Assembly (NCBI GenBank): GCA_009908855.1 | Contig: JAAAOM010000044.1 | Span: 1-62,812 of the forward strand | Source: Bacteroidota bacterium | GTDB taxonomy: Bacteria > Bacteroidota > Bacteroidia > Bacteroidales > JAAAOM01 | Reading direction: 5' to 3' | Length of the DNA: 62,812 bases | Shown here: piece after piece, positions 17,934 to 26,892 of the stretch | How the letters are laid out: every line of letters starts with the position of its first letter | How positions within the stretch are numbered: the stretch's first letter is position 1 | Notes under the pieces: model-generated | What the model saw: the letters and a program-made list of their open reading frames with translations, nothing else | What the model was told of the DNA's origin: nothing | The model's database searches: none | Program-made: the position numbers and the translations under genes

Positions 17934-19400
17934 ATGTCGTTTGCAACGGATAAAGTAAGTGCAGAAGGGTTGACTTTTGATGATGTGTTGCTTGTGCCTG
18001 CATACAGCCAGGTATTACCACGGAATGTAGATTTACGAACTCATTTCTCGAAAAATATTGTGCTTAATACACCGGTTGTATCAGCGGCCATGGATACCGT
18101 TACTGAAGCATTTTTGGCCATCGCCATTGCACGTGAAGGAGGTATGGGTGTTATCCACAAAAACATGTCCATCGACGAACAGGCGCGGCAGGTAAAAACG
18201 GTGAAACGTGCTGAGAACGGGATGATCTATGACCCGGTAACCATCAAAAAGGGACGCACAGTTGGTGATGCACTGAACTACATGCGTGAATATAAAATTG
18301 GAGGCATTCCGGTGGTAAACGACGATCATAAATTAATAGGCATTGTTACCAACCGGGATTTACGTTTTGAACATGATATGGAACGTCCGATATCGGAGGT
18401 AATGTCCGGCGAAAATATTATTTCCACCAATCAGGAAACGGACCTCGAACATGCAGCTGATATTCTTCAGAAACATAAAATTGAAAAATTACCGGTGGTT
18501 GATGAGCAAAACCGACTGATTGGCCTTATTACATACAAAGATATTACCAAAGCAAAGGATCGTCCGAATTCCTGTAAAGATTCACGTGGCCGCCTCAGGG
18601 TGGCAGCCGGTGTTGGGGTAACTTATGATAGTCATGATCGTATGGAAGCACTGGTAAGCTCTGAAGTTGATGCCATTGTTATTGATACGGCACACGGCCA
18701 CACAAAAGGGGTTATTGAATTGCTGAAAGAGGCCAAGAAAAAATATTCGGTTGATATTGTGGTTGGTAATATTGCCACAGCCGATGCAGCGATTGATCTG
18801 TTGAAAGCAGGAGCTGATGGCATAAAAGTTGGTATTGGCCCGGGTTCAATATGTACAACGCGTGTTGTAGCCGGAGTGGGCGTACCTCAGCTCACAGCTA
18901 TATATGATGTTTCAAAAACCCTTAAAGGAACCGGAATACCTGTTATTGCCGATGGCGGTATTCGTTATTCGGGAGATATTGTAAAAGCCATTGCGGCAGG
19001 AGCCAGTAGTATAATGGCTGGTTCCTTATTTGCCGGTGTGGAAGAATCACCGGGTGAAACCATTATTTACAACGGAAGAAAATACAAAGCCTACCGTGGA
19101 ATGGGATCGGTGGAAGCGATGCAACAAGGTTCTAAAGACCGTTATTTTCAGGATGTTGAAGATGATATTAATAAATTAGTGCCGGAAGGAATTACAGCGC
19201 GGGTGCCATACAAAGGTACGCTGGGAGAAGTAATGTACCAAATGGTAGGCGGTTTAAAGTCAGGTATGGGATATTGCGGAGCCGAAAATATTGAAAAACT
19301 TATGGAAGCCAAATTTGTGCGCATAACCAACGCTGGTGTGTATGAAAGTCATCCGCACGACGTTACCATCACACGCGAAGCACCAAATTATAGCCGATAA
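17934..19400 (+). CDS. guaB: Inosine-5'-monophosphate dehydrogenase
   Basis: A 488-residue enzyme that oxidises IMP to XMP with NAD+, the first committed step of GMP synthesis. The TIM barrel begins with [15 protein letters not shown] and is split at about 95-210 by two CBS domains ([20 protein letters not shown] and [20 protein letters not shown]). The catalytic Cys loop is [20 protein letters not shown], the IMP phosphate loop [12 protein letters not shown], and the flap region contains [10 protein letters not shown]. The longer reading frame adds 17 hydrophobic residues absent from the family, so I start at [12 protein letters not shown]. It may head the transcript into the downstream SurA cluster, 49 bases away. 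Confidence 0.95.
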   Translation: MSFATDKVSAEGLTFDDVLLVPAYSQVLPRNVDLRTHFSKNIVLNTPVVSAAMDTVTEAFLAIAIAREGGMGVIHKNMSIDEQARQVKTVKRAENGMIYDPVTIKKGRTVGDALNYMREYKIGGIPVVNDDHKLIGIVTNRDLRFEHDMERPISEVMSGENIISTNQETDLEHAADILQKHKIEKLPVVDEQNRLIGLITYKDITKAKDRPNSCKDSRGRLRVAAGVGVTYDSHDRMEALVSSEVDAIVIDTAHGHTKGVIELLKEAKKKYSVDIVVGNIATADAAIDLLKAGADGIKVGIGPGSICTTRVVAGVGVPQLTAIYDVSKTLKGTGIPVIADGGIRYSGDIVKAIAAGASSIMAGSLFAGVEESPGETIIYNGRKYKAYRGMGSVEAMQQGSKDRYFQDVEDDINKLVPEGITARVPYKGTLGEVMYQMVGGLKSGMGYCGAENIEKLMEAKFVRITNAGVYESHPHDVTITREAPNYSR

Positions 19401-19449
19401 TACTAAATTAAATATGCTAACGTTTTAAACGAAAATTTAACGAAAAACT

Positions 19450-21417
19450 ATGAAAACACTATCGCTGGTACTAAGTTTGCTCTTATCATCATTTCTGCTA
19501 TTCGGGCAGGATAAAGATGCCCTTATTCTGATTGATGATCATAAAGTTACTCCCGAGGAATTTATGCGGGTTTACAAAAAGAACAATAACGAAAAAACCA
19601 TCAGTCCTAAATCCATTGATGAATACATGGAATTATACATCAATTTTAAACTGAAAGTGCTGGAGGCCCAACGATTGGGATATGATACGCTTGATTCCTT
19701 TACGGAGGAATTATCCGGCTATCGTGAAAAACTGGCTAAACCCTATTTCGAAAATGAAGAGGTACGGGAAGAACTTGTTAAAGAAGCTTACGAAAGAACG
19801 GTTAATGAAGTAGAAGTATCACATATTATTTTCCCGGTTGATAAAAATGCCACCGTAGAAGATACCATTAAAGCCTATAATGAGGCAATGGAAGTATATA
19901 ATAATATAATGTCCGGTGAAATGGATTTCCAGGAAGCCGCCGATAAATATCACGATGGTAATGTTAATGGCGGCAGAAAAGGTTACCTGGGCTATTTAAA
20001 TGCATTCACAACGGTATATCCTTTTGAAAGCGCAGCATACAATACACCCGTCGGAGAAATATCTGAACCAATCCGTACGCAATTTGGTTACCATATTGTT
20101 AAAGTTCATAACAGGCGTAAAAGTCCGGGAGAATTACGGGCTGCCCATATATTTAAACGCGTGAATAAAAACGAACCGGAATCAGCCTGGGAAGAAGCAA
20201 AAATACAAATCGATTCCGTTTATGCTGAACTGGAAAATGGCGCCTCTTTTGAGGAGCTGGCCAAAAAGCATTCTGATGACAGTTATACCGCGCGTCGCGG
20301 TGGGGATGTTGGCTGGTTTAAAGCCGGTAAAATGGTACCACGGTTTGCCGAAGCAGCCATTGACCTGGAAGAAATTGGTGATTACACCGAACCGGTAAGA
20401 ACAGATTATGGATTTCACATCATTAAGCTATTGGATGAAAAACCGGTTCCGACTTTCGATGAGATGGAAGAAGAACTGGTTAAAGCATTAAAAAAATCAA
20501 ACAGAAATCAGCTTACAAAAGAGGTGGTAGTTAAAAACCTGAAAAAGGATTACGATTACAGCGAAAATACTGATAACCTTCAAAATTTTATCAAAAACGC
20601 CCACGGGCATGTTCTTTCACGTCAATTCGACTCCATAAATACGGACGAAAACAATGTTTTATTTACCATTGATGAGAAAGCGTTTACGCAAGCAGATTTC
20701 CTTGAATTCCTAAAAAAATACCGATCGCATAACAAAAATAATGAGCTCATGTTCATTAACGAAGCATTTGATAAATATGTCGGACAGGAAATAATTGAAA
20801 TTGAGGATCAGAACTTAGAGCAGAAATATCCCGAGTTTCGCTATCTGGTGCAGGAATACCATGATGGTATTTTACTATTTAACCTGATGAATGATAAAGT
20901 CTGGAATAAAGCCGCAGAGGATACGTCAGGGCTGGAAATATTTTATGAACAAAACAAGGATAATTATGTGTGGGATGAAAGAGCGAGCATTTCAACCTAT
21001 AAATACCAGGATTCCACATTGACTGATGAGCTTAACGAAGCTGCATTGGCACGGGCAAGGGGTGAGATCAACAAAGAAGAGTTGCTGGCTCAGTTATGCG
21101 ATACGAGCCAATCAGTCCCTTGCGTGTCCATTTCTGATAGCAAAATCGAACAAGGGCAAAATGACCTTGTGGATGCGATGGAATGGGAATCCGGAGCCGT
21201 TTCAGAAGTAGAAAAAAACGGTGAAATTTATGCATTTACGGTGATAAACGAAATTCTTGACCCAATGCATAAAAAACTTAATGAGGCTCGTGGACTGGTA
21301 ATTTCAGATTATCAAAATTTTTTAGAGGATGAATGGTTATACGATTTACACAACAAATACGATATTCGCATCAACCAAAAGCTATTGAAAAAGGTTAAAA
21401 AAGGAAAATACAACTAA
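19450..21417 (+). CDS. Periplasmic peptidyl-prolyl isomerase with two parvulin domains
   Basis: A 655-residue exported foldase. A signal peptide covers residues 1-19 (LSLVLSLLLSSFLLFGQ). A SurA-like helical N-domain follows. Two parvulin (PpiC-type) domains lie at about 117-222 (EVSHIIFPVDK, GGRKGYLGYLNAF, QFGYHIVKVHNR) and 225-330 (RAAHIFKRV, RRGGDVGWFKAGKMV, DYGFHIIKLLDE). The C-terminal 300 residues form a second helical region that probably contacts clients. It catalyses cis-trans proline isomerisation and chaperones outer-membrane proteins. The next gene starts 2 bases after the stop, and the next two encode related proteins, so the set is an operon for envelope protein folding. Confidence 0.9.
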   Translation: MKTLSLVLSLLLSSFLLFGQDKDALILIDDHKVTPEEFMRVYKKNNNEKTISPKSIDEYMELYINFKLKVLEAQRLGYDTLDSFTEELSGYREKLAKPYFENEEVREELVKEAYERTVNEVEVSHIIFPVDKNATVEDTIKAYNEAMEVYNNIMSGEMDFQEAADKYHDGNVNGGRKGYLGYLNAFTTVYPFESAAYNTPVGEISEPIRTQFGYHIVKVHNRRKSPGELRAAHIFKRVNKNEPESAWEEAKIQIDSVYAELENGASFEELAKKHSDDSYTARRGGDVGWFKAGKMVPRFAEAAIDLEEIGDYTEPVRTDYGFHIIKLLDEKPVPTFDEMEEELVKALKKSNRNQLTKEVVVKNLKKDYDYSENTDNLQNFIKNAHGHVLSRQFDSINTDENNVLFTIDEKAFTQADFLEFLKKYRSHNKNNELMFINEAFDKYVGQEIIEIEDQNLEQKYPEFRYLVQEYHDGILLFNLMNDKVWNKAAEDTSGLEIFYEQNKDNYVWDERASISTYKYQDSTLTDELNEAALARARGEINKEELLAQLCDTSQSVPCVSISDSKIEQGQNDLVDAMEWESGAVSEVEKNGEIYAFTVINEILDPMHKKLNEARGLVISDYQNFLEDEWLYDLHNKYDIRINQKLLKKVKKGKYN

Positions 21418-21419
21418 AC

Positions 21420-22259
21420 ATGCGTTATCTTGTCGTCCTTTTCATAGTGTTAACCTGGTCATGTCAGTTTTTGCAAAATAACGGACAAGGAAAAATTGTG
21501 GCCAGGGTACACGACAAAAATCTGTATGCCTCAGAGCTGAATGAGATGATCCCCATGGGATTACAAACCGAGGACAGTGCTGAGATCGCAAAGGATTTTA
21601 TCAATAAATGGATTCGGAAACAATTGTTGCTCAACAAAGCTGAGTTAACACTATCCGATGAAGAAAAGGAACTGGAAAGACAAATTGAAGAATACAGGGC
21701 TTCATTGTTAATTTTCAAGTATGAACAGAATTATTTAAAGAATCGTTTGGATACATTTGTCGCGGATACGGAAATTGTTGCGTATTATTCGGAAAACACA
21801 CCGAATTTTATTTTAGACAATCACTTGGTAAAAGGTGTTTATATAAGGGTGCCACGCGATGCCGCTGAAATTTACAAGGTAAGAAGATGGTATCGTTCTT
21901 CAGAACCGGATGACATTGAGAAACTTAAATTGTATTGTCGCGAACAGGGTGCTGAATACGATGAATTTCGAAATCAATGGTTACGTTTTGACCAGGTAGC
22001 AATGGCTCTACCGGAAGAAATTTCAAATGTCGAATATTTTCTGCGTTACCGTGGTAGCCAGGAAATGAGGGATACATCACATCATCACTTTCTCACCATT
22101 ACCGATCATGTGTTGTCCAGTACGGTGGCTCCTGTAGAGTATGTTGAGGATGATATCCGAACGATAATAATTAATAAGCGAAAAATAAAGTTGATTCAAA
22201 ACCTGGAATCCAATATATATAATGATGCATTGAATCACAATTATTTTAATATCTACTAA
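21420..22259 (+). CDS. SurA-like periplasmic lipoprotein without clear PPIase domain
   Basis: A 279-residue protein with a short hydrophobic signal ending in TWSC (Cys15), consistent with a lipoprotein. The following part, IVARVHDKNLYASELNEMIP and FINKWIRKQLLLNKAE, resembles the N-terminal chaperone region of SurA-type PPIases. The central segment lacks the conserved parvulin strands and GG motif, so an isomerase activity is doubtful. It is sandwiched between the double-parvulin PPIase (2-base spacing) and SurA (13-base spacing), implying a chaperone role in the same outer-membrane assembly route. I do not recognise a named family. Confidence 0.7.
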   Translation: MRYLVVLFIVLTWSCQFLQNNGQGKIVARVHDKNLYASELNEMIPMGLQTEDSAEIAKDFINKWIRKQLLLNKAELTLSDEEKELERQIEEYRASLLIFKYEQNYLKNRLDTFVADTEIVAYYSENTPNFILDNHLVKGVYIRVPRDAAEIYKVRRWYRSSEPDDIEKLKLYCREQGAEYDEFRNQWLRFDQVAMALPEEISNVEYFLRYRGSQEMRDTSHHHFLTITDHVLSSTVAPVEYVEDDIRTIIINKRKIKLIQNLESNIYNDALNHNYFNIY

Positions 22260-22272
22260 ATCTTTTGACTTA

Positions 22273-23610
22273 ATGAGGCGTATTTGGCTATATTTTATAC
22301 TTTTTATTACGATTTCACCATTATCTTTTGCACAGGAAAAAATCATTGATCAGATTGTTGCCGTAGTGGGGGACCGATATGTATTGCATTCTGATGTAGA
22401 AAACCAATTATTACAAATGCAGGCCCAGGGCGCCTCATTACCCGGAAATGCCCGCTGCACAATGATGGAAGAGATAATGGTGCAAAAGCTGCTTGCAAAT
22501 CAGGCTGAGATTGACAGTATAATAGTAGGTCCCGGGCAGGTTGAAATGCAACTTGAACAACGCATGCAGTATTTTATCAATCAAATTGGTTCCCGGCAGG
22601 CACTTGAAGAATATTTCGGTAAATCGATTTTGGAAATAAAAGAAGACATGCGAGAGATGGTGCATGAGCAGTTGTTAACGCAAAAAATGCAAACTGAGAT
22701 AGCTGGTGATGTGAGTGTAACACCTTCAGAAGTGAAGGATTATTATAACAATTTACATGAAGACAGCATTCCTTATGTAAGCGGCACCGTGCAGATTAGT
22801 CAGATTGTAATTGACCCGCCTTATGGTGAAAAGGCCATTCTGGAAGTGCGTCAACGCTTGTTGGATTTACGAAAGCGCATACTGGAAGGTGAAAGTTTTA
22901 CAACCCTGGCTGTACTTTATAGTGAAGGTCCTTCATCCTCAAAAGGCGGTGAAATCGGATTTGCTGCCCGTTCCGATCTGGACCCTGAATATGCCAAGGT
23001 GGCGTTTAGCATGCGGGAAGGACAGGTTTCTAAAATTGTTGAGTCCGATTTTGGGTATCATATCATACAAATGATTGAAAGAAGGGACGATCGTGTTAAT
23101 ACCCGCCATATTCTTATGCGCCCGAAGGTGTCGCAGTTGGCATCAAAAAGAGCCATTCATGAATTAGACAGCATTGTTGGATTGTTAAAATCGGATTCAA
23201 TAACATTTGAACAAGCGGCATACAAATTTTCGGATGATGAAAATTCCCGATTAACCGGGGGTAAAGCGGTGAATCCACAAACAGGTAACCATAAATGGGA
23301 AATGGACCATTTCAGGACGCAGGATTATTATGCCATCAAAGACCTGGAAGTGGGAGAAATATCAGAGCCTTATGAGTCTATTGACCGAAATGAAAATAAG
23401 GTGTACAAAATTGTTAAAATCGAAAGCAAAACACCACCCCATACAGCCAATTTAAAAAATGACTATCATTTGTTTAAGCAGAGTGCTACGCAGGCAAAGC
23501 AACAAAAAATATTCCAGGAATGGATTGCTGAAAAACTGGATGATACCTATGTCCAGGTTATTGATGAGTTTCAGTCATGTGATTTCGAAATAAAAGGATG
23601 GATAAAATAA
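22273..23610 (+). CDS. surA: SurA-like peptidyl-prolyl isomerase
   Basis: A 445-residue periplasmic foldase. The signal peptide is WLYFILFITISPLSFAQ, followed by the classic SurA start IDQIVAVVGDRYVLHSDVEN. Parvulin domain 1 covers about 175-275 (QISQIVIDPPYGE, SSKGGEIGFAARSDLDPEY, ESDFGYHIIQMIERR). Domain 2 covers about 276-380 (NTRHILMRPKVS, then a more divergent part). SurA escorts unfolded beta-barrel proteins to the BAM complex. Its last 13 bases overlap the start of the OstA-like gene, a strong sign of translational coupling between foldase and lipid-A/LPS transport components. Confidence 0.9.
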   Translation: MRRIWLYFILFITISPLSFAQEKIIDQIVAVVGDRYVLHSDVENQLLQMQAQGASLPGNARCTMMEEIMVQKLLANQAEIDSIIVGPGQVEMQLEQRMQYFINQIGSRQALEEYFGKSILEIKEDMREMVHEQLLTQKMQTEIAGDVSVTPSEVKDYYNNLHEDSIPYVSGTVQISQIVIDPPYGEKAILEVRQRLLDLRKRILEGESFTTLAVLYSEGPSSSKGGEIGFAARSDLDPEYAKVAFSMREGQVSKIVESDFGYHIIQMIERRDDRVNTRHILMRPKVSQLASKRAIHELDSIVGLLKSDSITFEQAAYKFSDDENSRLTGGKAVNPQTGNHKWEMDHFRTQDYYAIKDLEVGEISEPYESIDRNENKVYKIVKIESKTPPHTANLKNDYHLFKQSATQAKQQKIFQEWIAEKLDDTYVQVIDEFQSCDFEIKGWIK

Positions 23611-25112
23611 CTTCCTTATCTACATGGGTATGTATTATATTTTTCGTTGCGGCAAACCTCCAACCAATCCGTGCTCAACAGGAATCCACAAAAATAAAAT
23701 ACAAAGCCAGCGTTGTTGAATACGACAAAAAAGTGGGTGGCGGTGCCATGCGTCTGCTAAATAACGTTGAATTCAGGCACGCCGGTGCCATTATGTATTG
23801 CGATAGTGCTTACCTGTATAACAAGGAAAATTCATTTGAAGCATTCTACAACGTTTACATCAACCAGGGGGATACATTGCATTTATACGGCGATTACCTG
23901 GAGTATAACGGCAATACAAAACTCGCGAAAATGCGCAGCAATGTGCGTTTAAAGAATAAGGAAACCGAATTATTTACAAACGCTCTTGATTACGATATGG
24001 GGAGTAATATTGGCTTTTATCGGAATAACGCGGATATATTTTCAGGTGATAACGAGCTTACCAGCAAAAAAGGATATTATTATGCTGATACCAAGCATTA
24101 CTTATTTCAGGATAGCGTTGTACTTATAAATCCGGATTATATCATCTATTCCGATACCCTCAAATATATGAACCAAACCAGCATAGCCGAGGTGTTTGGG
24201 CCAACCACCATTGTTAGCGATAGCAATACCATTTATTGTGAACATGGTTGGTTTAATACCATTGATAACACATCCAGGCTCACAAAAAATAACCGACTGG
24301 AAGACCCGGAAAGGATCCTATGGAGCGATACCTTGCTGTATGACCGGGATAGGGGTATTGGCGAGGCTTTTAGTTTTGTTACCATGTTTGATAAGGAAGA
24401 AAATATGCTGCTGAAAGGGCATTATGCTTTTAGTGATCAACGAAATGATAAGGCCTTGCTTACGGATAGCGCGTTGTTTATACAAATTTCGGAGGAGGAC
24501 TCACTGTATCTGCATGCCGACACCATTCAAATGTACACCGATACAGTTGGTTACCGGGTTGTGCGGGGTTATTACAAGGTAAAAGTATACCGTTCAAATA
24601 TGCAGGCTATGTGCGATTCGTTGGTATACAATGTTAGTGATTCGATTATCAGATTGTTTCATGAACCGGTATTGTGGTCGGAACAGCACCAGATAACCGG
24701 CAATTATATTGAAATGCTGACGGATGAGAATTCCGTTAACCAAATGAATATTAATGAAAATGCCATGATCATTTCACAGAATGATACAGCCAGGTATAAC
24801 CAGATAAAAGGCAAAAATATGGTTGGTTATTTGCGGAACAGTGAATTGTACCGTATTAATGTGATGGGCAATGGTCAAACTGTTTATTATGCGCAGGACA
24901 ATGAGGAGATTATAGGTGTGAATAAGGCGGTTAGCAGCGATTTGGTAATATATCTCGATGCGGGTGAAGTGAACAGAATAAATTTCAAAACCAAACCGGA
25001 TGCTACGTTATATCCTTTGGGTATGGCACAATCGGAAGAACTGGTATTAAAAGGGTTTCAGTGGTTGGATAATCGAAGGCCTAAAAGTAAACATGATATA
25101 TTCAGATGGTAA
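23598..25112 (+). CDS. OstA-like (LptA/LptD N-terminal family) periplasmic protein
   Basis: A 504-residue exported protein with signal peptide WVCIIFFVAANLQPIRAQ. It contains many repeated beta strands of the OstA-N type, for example GGGAMRLLNNVEFRHAGAIM with YCDSAYLYNKENSFEAF and the later pair DTLKYMNQTSIAEVFGPTTI, typical of the beta-jellyroll that carries LPS across the periplasm. It is longer than LptA (about 185 residues) and lacks the LptD barrel, matching the Bacteroidota OstA-like family. It overlaps surA by 13 bases and ends the operon before a bidirectional hairpin. Confidence 0.85.
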   Translation: MDKITSLSTWVCIIFFVAANLQPIRAQQESTKIKYKASVVEYDKKVGGGAMRLLNNVEFRHAGAIMYCDSAYLYNKENSFEAFYNVYINQGDTLHLYGDYLEYNGNTKLAKMRSNVRLKNKETELFTNALDYDMGSNIGFYRNNADIFSGDNELTSKKGYYYADTKHYLFQDSVVLINPDYIIYSDTLKYMNQTSIAEVFGPTTIVSDSNTIYCEHGWFNTIDNTSRLTKNNRLEDPERILWSDTLLYDRDRGIGEAFSFVTMFDKEENMLLKGHYAFSDQRNDKALLTDSALFIQISEEDSLYLHADTIQMYTDTVGYRVVRGYYKVKVYRSNMQAMCDSLVYNVSDSIIRLFHEPVLWSEQHQITGNYIEMLTDENSVNQMNINENAMIISQNDTARYNQIKGKNMVGYLRNSELYRINVMGNGQTVYYAQDNEEIIGVNKAVSSDLVIYLDAGEVNRINFKTKPDATLYPLGMAQSEELVLKGFQWLDNRRPKSKHDIFRW

Positions 25113-25142
25113 AAAGGGAACCAAAAAAGCTCCCTTAAATTA
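25112..25142. terminator. Bidirectional hairpin between OstA-like and DUF2795 genes
   Basis: Stem AAGGGA (25114-25119) with TCCCTT (25131-25136) and an 11-base loop, in the 27-base spacer between convergent genes. The A-run before and AT-rich run after the stem would serve as a terminator in either direction. Confidence 0.5.
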
Positions 25143-25361
25143 ATATTCATCTTCGTTAAAAAAGAAATCGTCTTTGCTTGGATAATCTGGCCAAATATCC
25201 TCAATGCTCTCGTAAATCTCTCCTTCATCTTCAATTTCCTGCAAGTTTTCTATCACTTCCAGCGGCGCTCCCGATCTAATCGCGAAATCAATTAATTCGT
25301 CTTTAGTAGCCGGCCAGGGTGCATCCTCCAATTTCGAAGCTAATTCCAGTGTCCAATACAT
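25140..25361 (-). CDS. DUF2795 domain-containing small protein
   Basis: A 73-residue acidic protein. The segment DAPWPATKDELIDFAIRSGAP with VIENLQEI is the DUF2795 signature, a small helical domain in which the WPATKDEL block is most conserved. The C-terminus is very acidic (DDFFFNEDEY). No function is established. A TAnnTTTG promoter word lies 43 bases before the start, so it is probably transcribed on its own. Confidence 0.85.
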   Translation of the reverse strand: MYWTLELASKLEDAPWPATKDELIDFAIRSGAPLEVIENLQEIEDEGEIYESIEDIWPDYPSKDDFFFNEDEY

Positions 25362-25403
25362 ATCAAAACAGTTTAGGTGGTTTAATGCCTAATTTCAAAA
25401 GCG

Positions 25404-25411
25404 CAAATATA
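25404..25411 (-). promoter_or_regulatory. Putative -7 promoter element of the DUF2795 gene
   Basis: The minus strand reads TATATTTG, an exact TAnnTTTG match, 43 bases upstream of the DUF2795 start. No convincing -33 TTTG is present. Confidence 0.4.
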
Positions 25412-25448
25412 AAAATTTAATTAAATATTCCAATTTTTTTGAATCCAT

Positions 25449-25997
25449 TTATATTCTTGGTTTCCAATGGGTTTCATTAATTTTTTTTTCAAATAGAATA
25501 ATTCGTCCCAAAACAAATAAATAATCTGATAATCGGTTGAGATACCTGATAATCAAATCCGGTATTTCATATTTTTCTGCCAGATGAATTACAATTCGTT
25601 CTGTTTTTCGGCAAATGTTGCGTGCCACATGACAAAACGAAGATGCCATATGCCCGCCCGGTAAAACAAATGACGTTAACATCGGCAGAATATTGTCCAT
25701 GTTATCAATTGATTGCTCTAAAAATTCAATATCTGCCTGTTGCAGCACCGGCAATTTATAATCCTTTTCGGGATCATCGGCTGCAAGAATGGAGGCCATT
25801 ATCATTAACTTGTCCTGTATATGCAGCAATTCATCCTTGTATTGAGTAGGAATATCATGATCACGGATTAAGGCCAAATAGGAAATGAGCTCATCAACCG
25901 TGCCATAAGCTTCTATGCGTTCATGGTACTTTGGAACCCGTTTTCCGCCAATTAATGCAGTTGTGCCGTTATCACCGGTTTTTGTATATATTTTCAT
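25449..25997 (-). CDS. Cob(I)yrinic acid a,c-diamide adenosyltransferase, PduO type
   Basis: A 182-residue enzyme that transfers the 5'-deoxyadenosyl group of ATP to cob(I)alamin. The ATP-binding N-terminus MKIYTKTGDNGTTALIGGKR is diagnostic of the PduO/MMAB class. AYGTVDELISYL, the catalytic-region FVLPGGHMASSFCHVARNICRKTER and the C-terminal LNRLSDYLFVLGR are also present. The start was set at the KIYTKTGD block; the longer frame adds 15 residues unlike the family. It sits 54 bases downstream of the methyltransferase gene on the same strand. Confidence 0.93.
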   Translation of the reverse strand: MKIYTKTGDNGTTALIGGKRVPKYHERIEAYGTVDELISYLALIRDHDIPTQYKDELLHIQDKLMIMASILAADDPEKDYKLPVLQQADIEFLEQSIDNMDNILPMLTSFVLPGGHMASSFCHVARNICRKTERIVIHLAEKYEIPDLIIRYLNRLSDYLFVLGRIILFEKKINETHWKPRI

Positions 25998-26051
25998 GGT
26001 GTAGTTTTGATTCAGTAACAATTTATACGTAAAATAGATCAAAGGTTTTGT

Positions 26052-26849
26052 TCACAGATAACGAATTTTGATGTGTTTTTTATGATACACTTTTCTAAAG
26101 AATAGTATTCCCAGATGAAGGGTTTCAACCGAATAGGTAACTTCCTCAAAAGCAATTATTTCCTGCCAGGCTTGATACATCTCATACGACCAGAATATAT
26201 CGGCAATTATGATACATGATTCCGGAGAGATATAAGGCAATATCTTGTGAATATACCGAATGGTCTGCTCTTTTCGATGATCACCATCCAGGTAAAAAAG
26301 CAAGGGATGTTTGAATGGGAGCGGAAACTGATCCAAAAAATCATCAAACCGCAAATGATAAGGCTTATAATTGTTAATATTTAATTCAGTAAAGTTACTT
26401 AATGCAATATCCAGACTGGGAGCATTGGCTTCAACCGTGTACACTTCAGCGTTTGGTGCCGAAACACAAAAATACATGGTACTAAACCCAAAGGATGTTC
26501 CCAATTCAATAATTGTGCGTGGCTTCTTCCATCGGGTGAGTGAATATAACAGCTGACAGGTTTTTTGTGATGTTGAAAAATATTTATGGGCCCTGCCCAG
26601 GTTAATCTGTCCCTGTTTTAATTTTTTGGAACCGGCACCGTAATTGACAAATGTAATTTTTGTTTCCCTTTTTCTAAATGATTTGCGAAGGGCTTCAATT
26701 TTATTTATTTTGTCAGGGAATGATTTATTATTCACCACTTGTTGTATAAACTCAAATATAAACGGAGAATGGATTCCATGTCCTTTCAGTGATTTGGAAG
26801 TAGCCAAATATGTTATTATTTTCCAGCCAAGCTTTAACTTTGTTATCAT
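26052..26849 (-). CDS. Class I SAM-dependent methyltransferase (O-methyltransferase-like)
   Basis: A 265-residue soluble protein. The N-terminal segment SLKGHGIHSPFIFEFIQQVV is typical of a Bacteroidota methyltransferase group. The SAM-binding motif I is TIIELGTSFGFSTMYF, followed by an acidic ligand in VYTVEAN. LLFYLDGDHRKEQTIRY and IIIADIFWS resemble the metal-dependent O-methyltransferase fold. The substrate is unknown. The start MITKLKLGWK was chosen over an upstream Met that adds 11 atypical residues. The gene is divergent from recG by 43 bases and probably co-transcribed with the cobalamin adenosyltransferase. Confidence 0.8.
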   Translation of the reverse strand: MITKLKLGWKIITYLATSKSLKGHGIHSPFIFEFIQQVVNNKSFPDKINKIEALRKSFRKRETKITFVNYGAGSKKLKQGQINLGRAHKYFSTSQKTCQLLYSLTRWKKPRTIIELGTSFGFSTMYFCVSAPNAEVYTVEANAPSLDIALSNFTELNINNYKPYHLRFDDFLDQFPLPFKHPLLFYLDGDHRKEQTIRYIHKILPYISPESCIIIADIFWSYEMYQAWQEIIAFEEVTYSVETLHLGILFFRKVYHKKHIKIRYL

Positions 26850-26892
26850 AGCCCGAATATAAACGTTTTGTAAGCATAACACTATAATTAAA

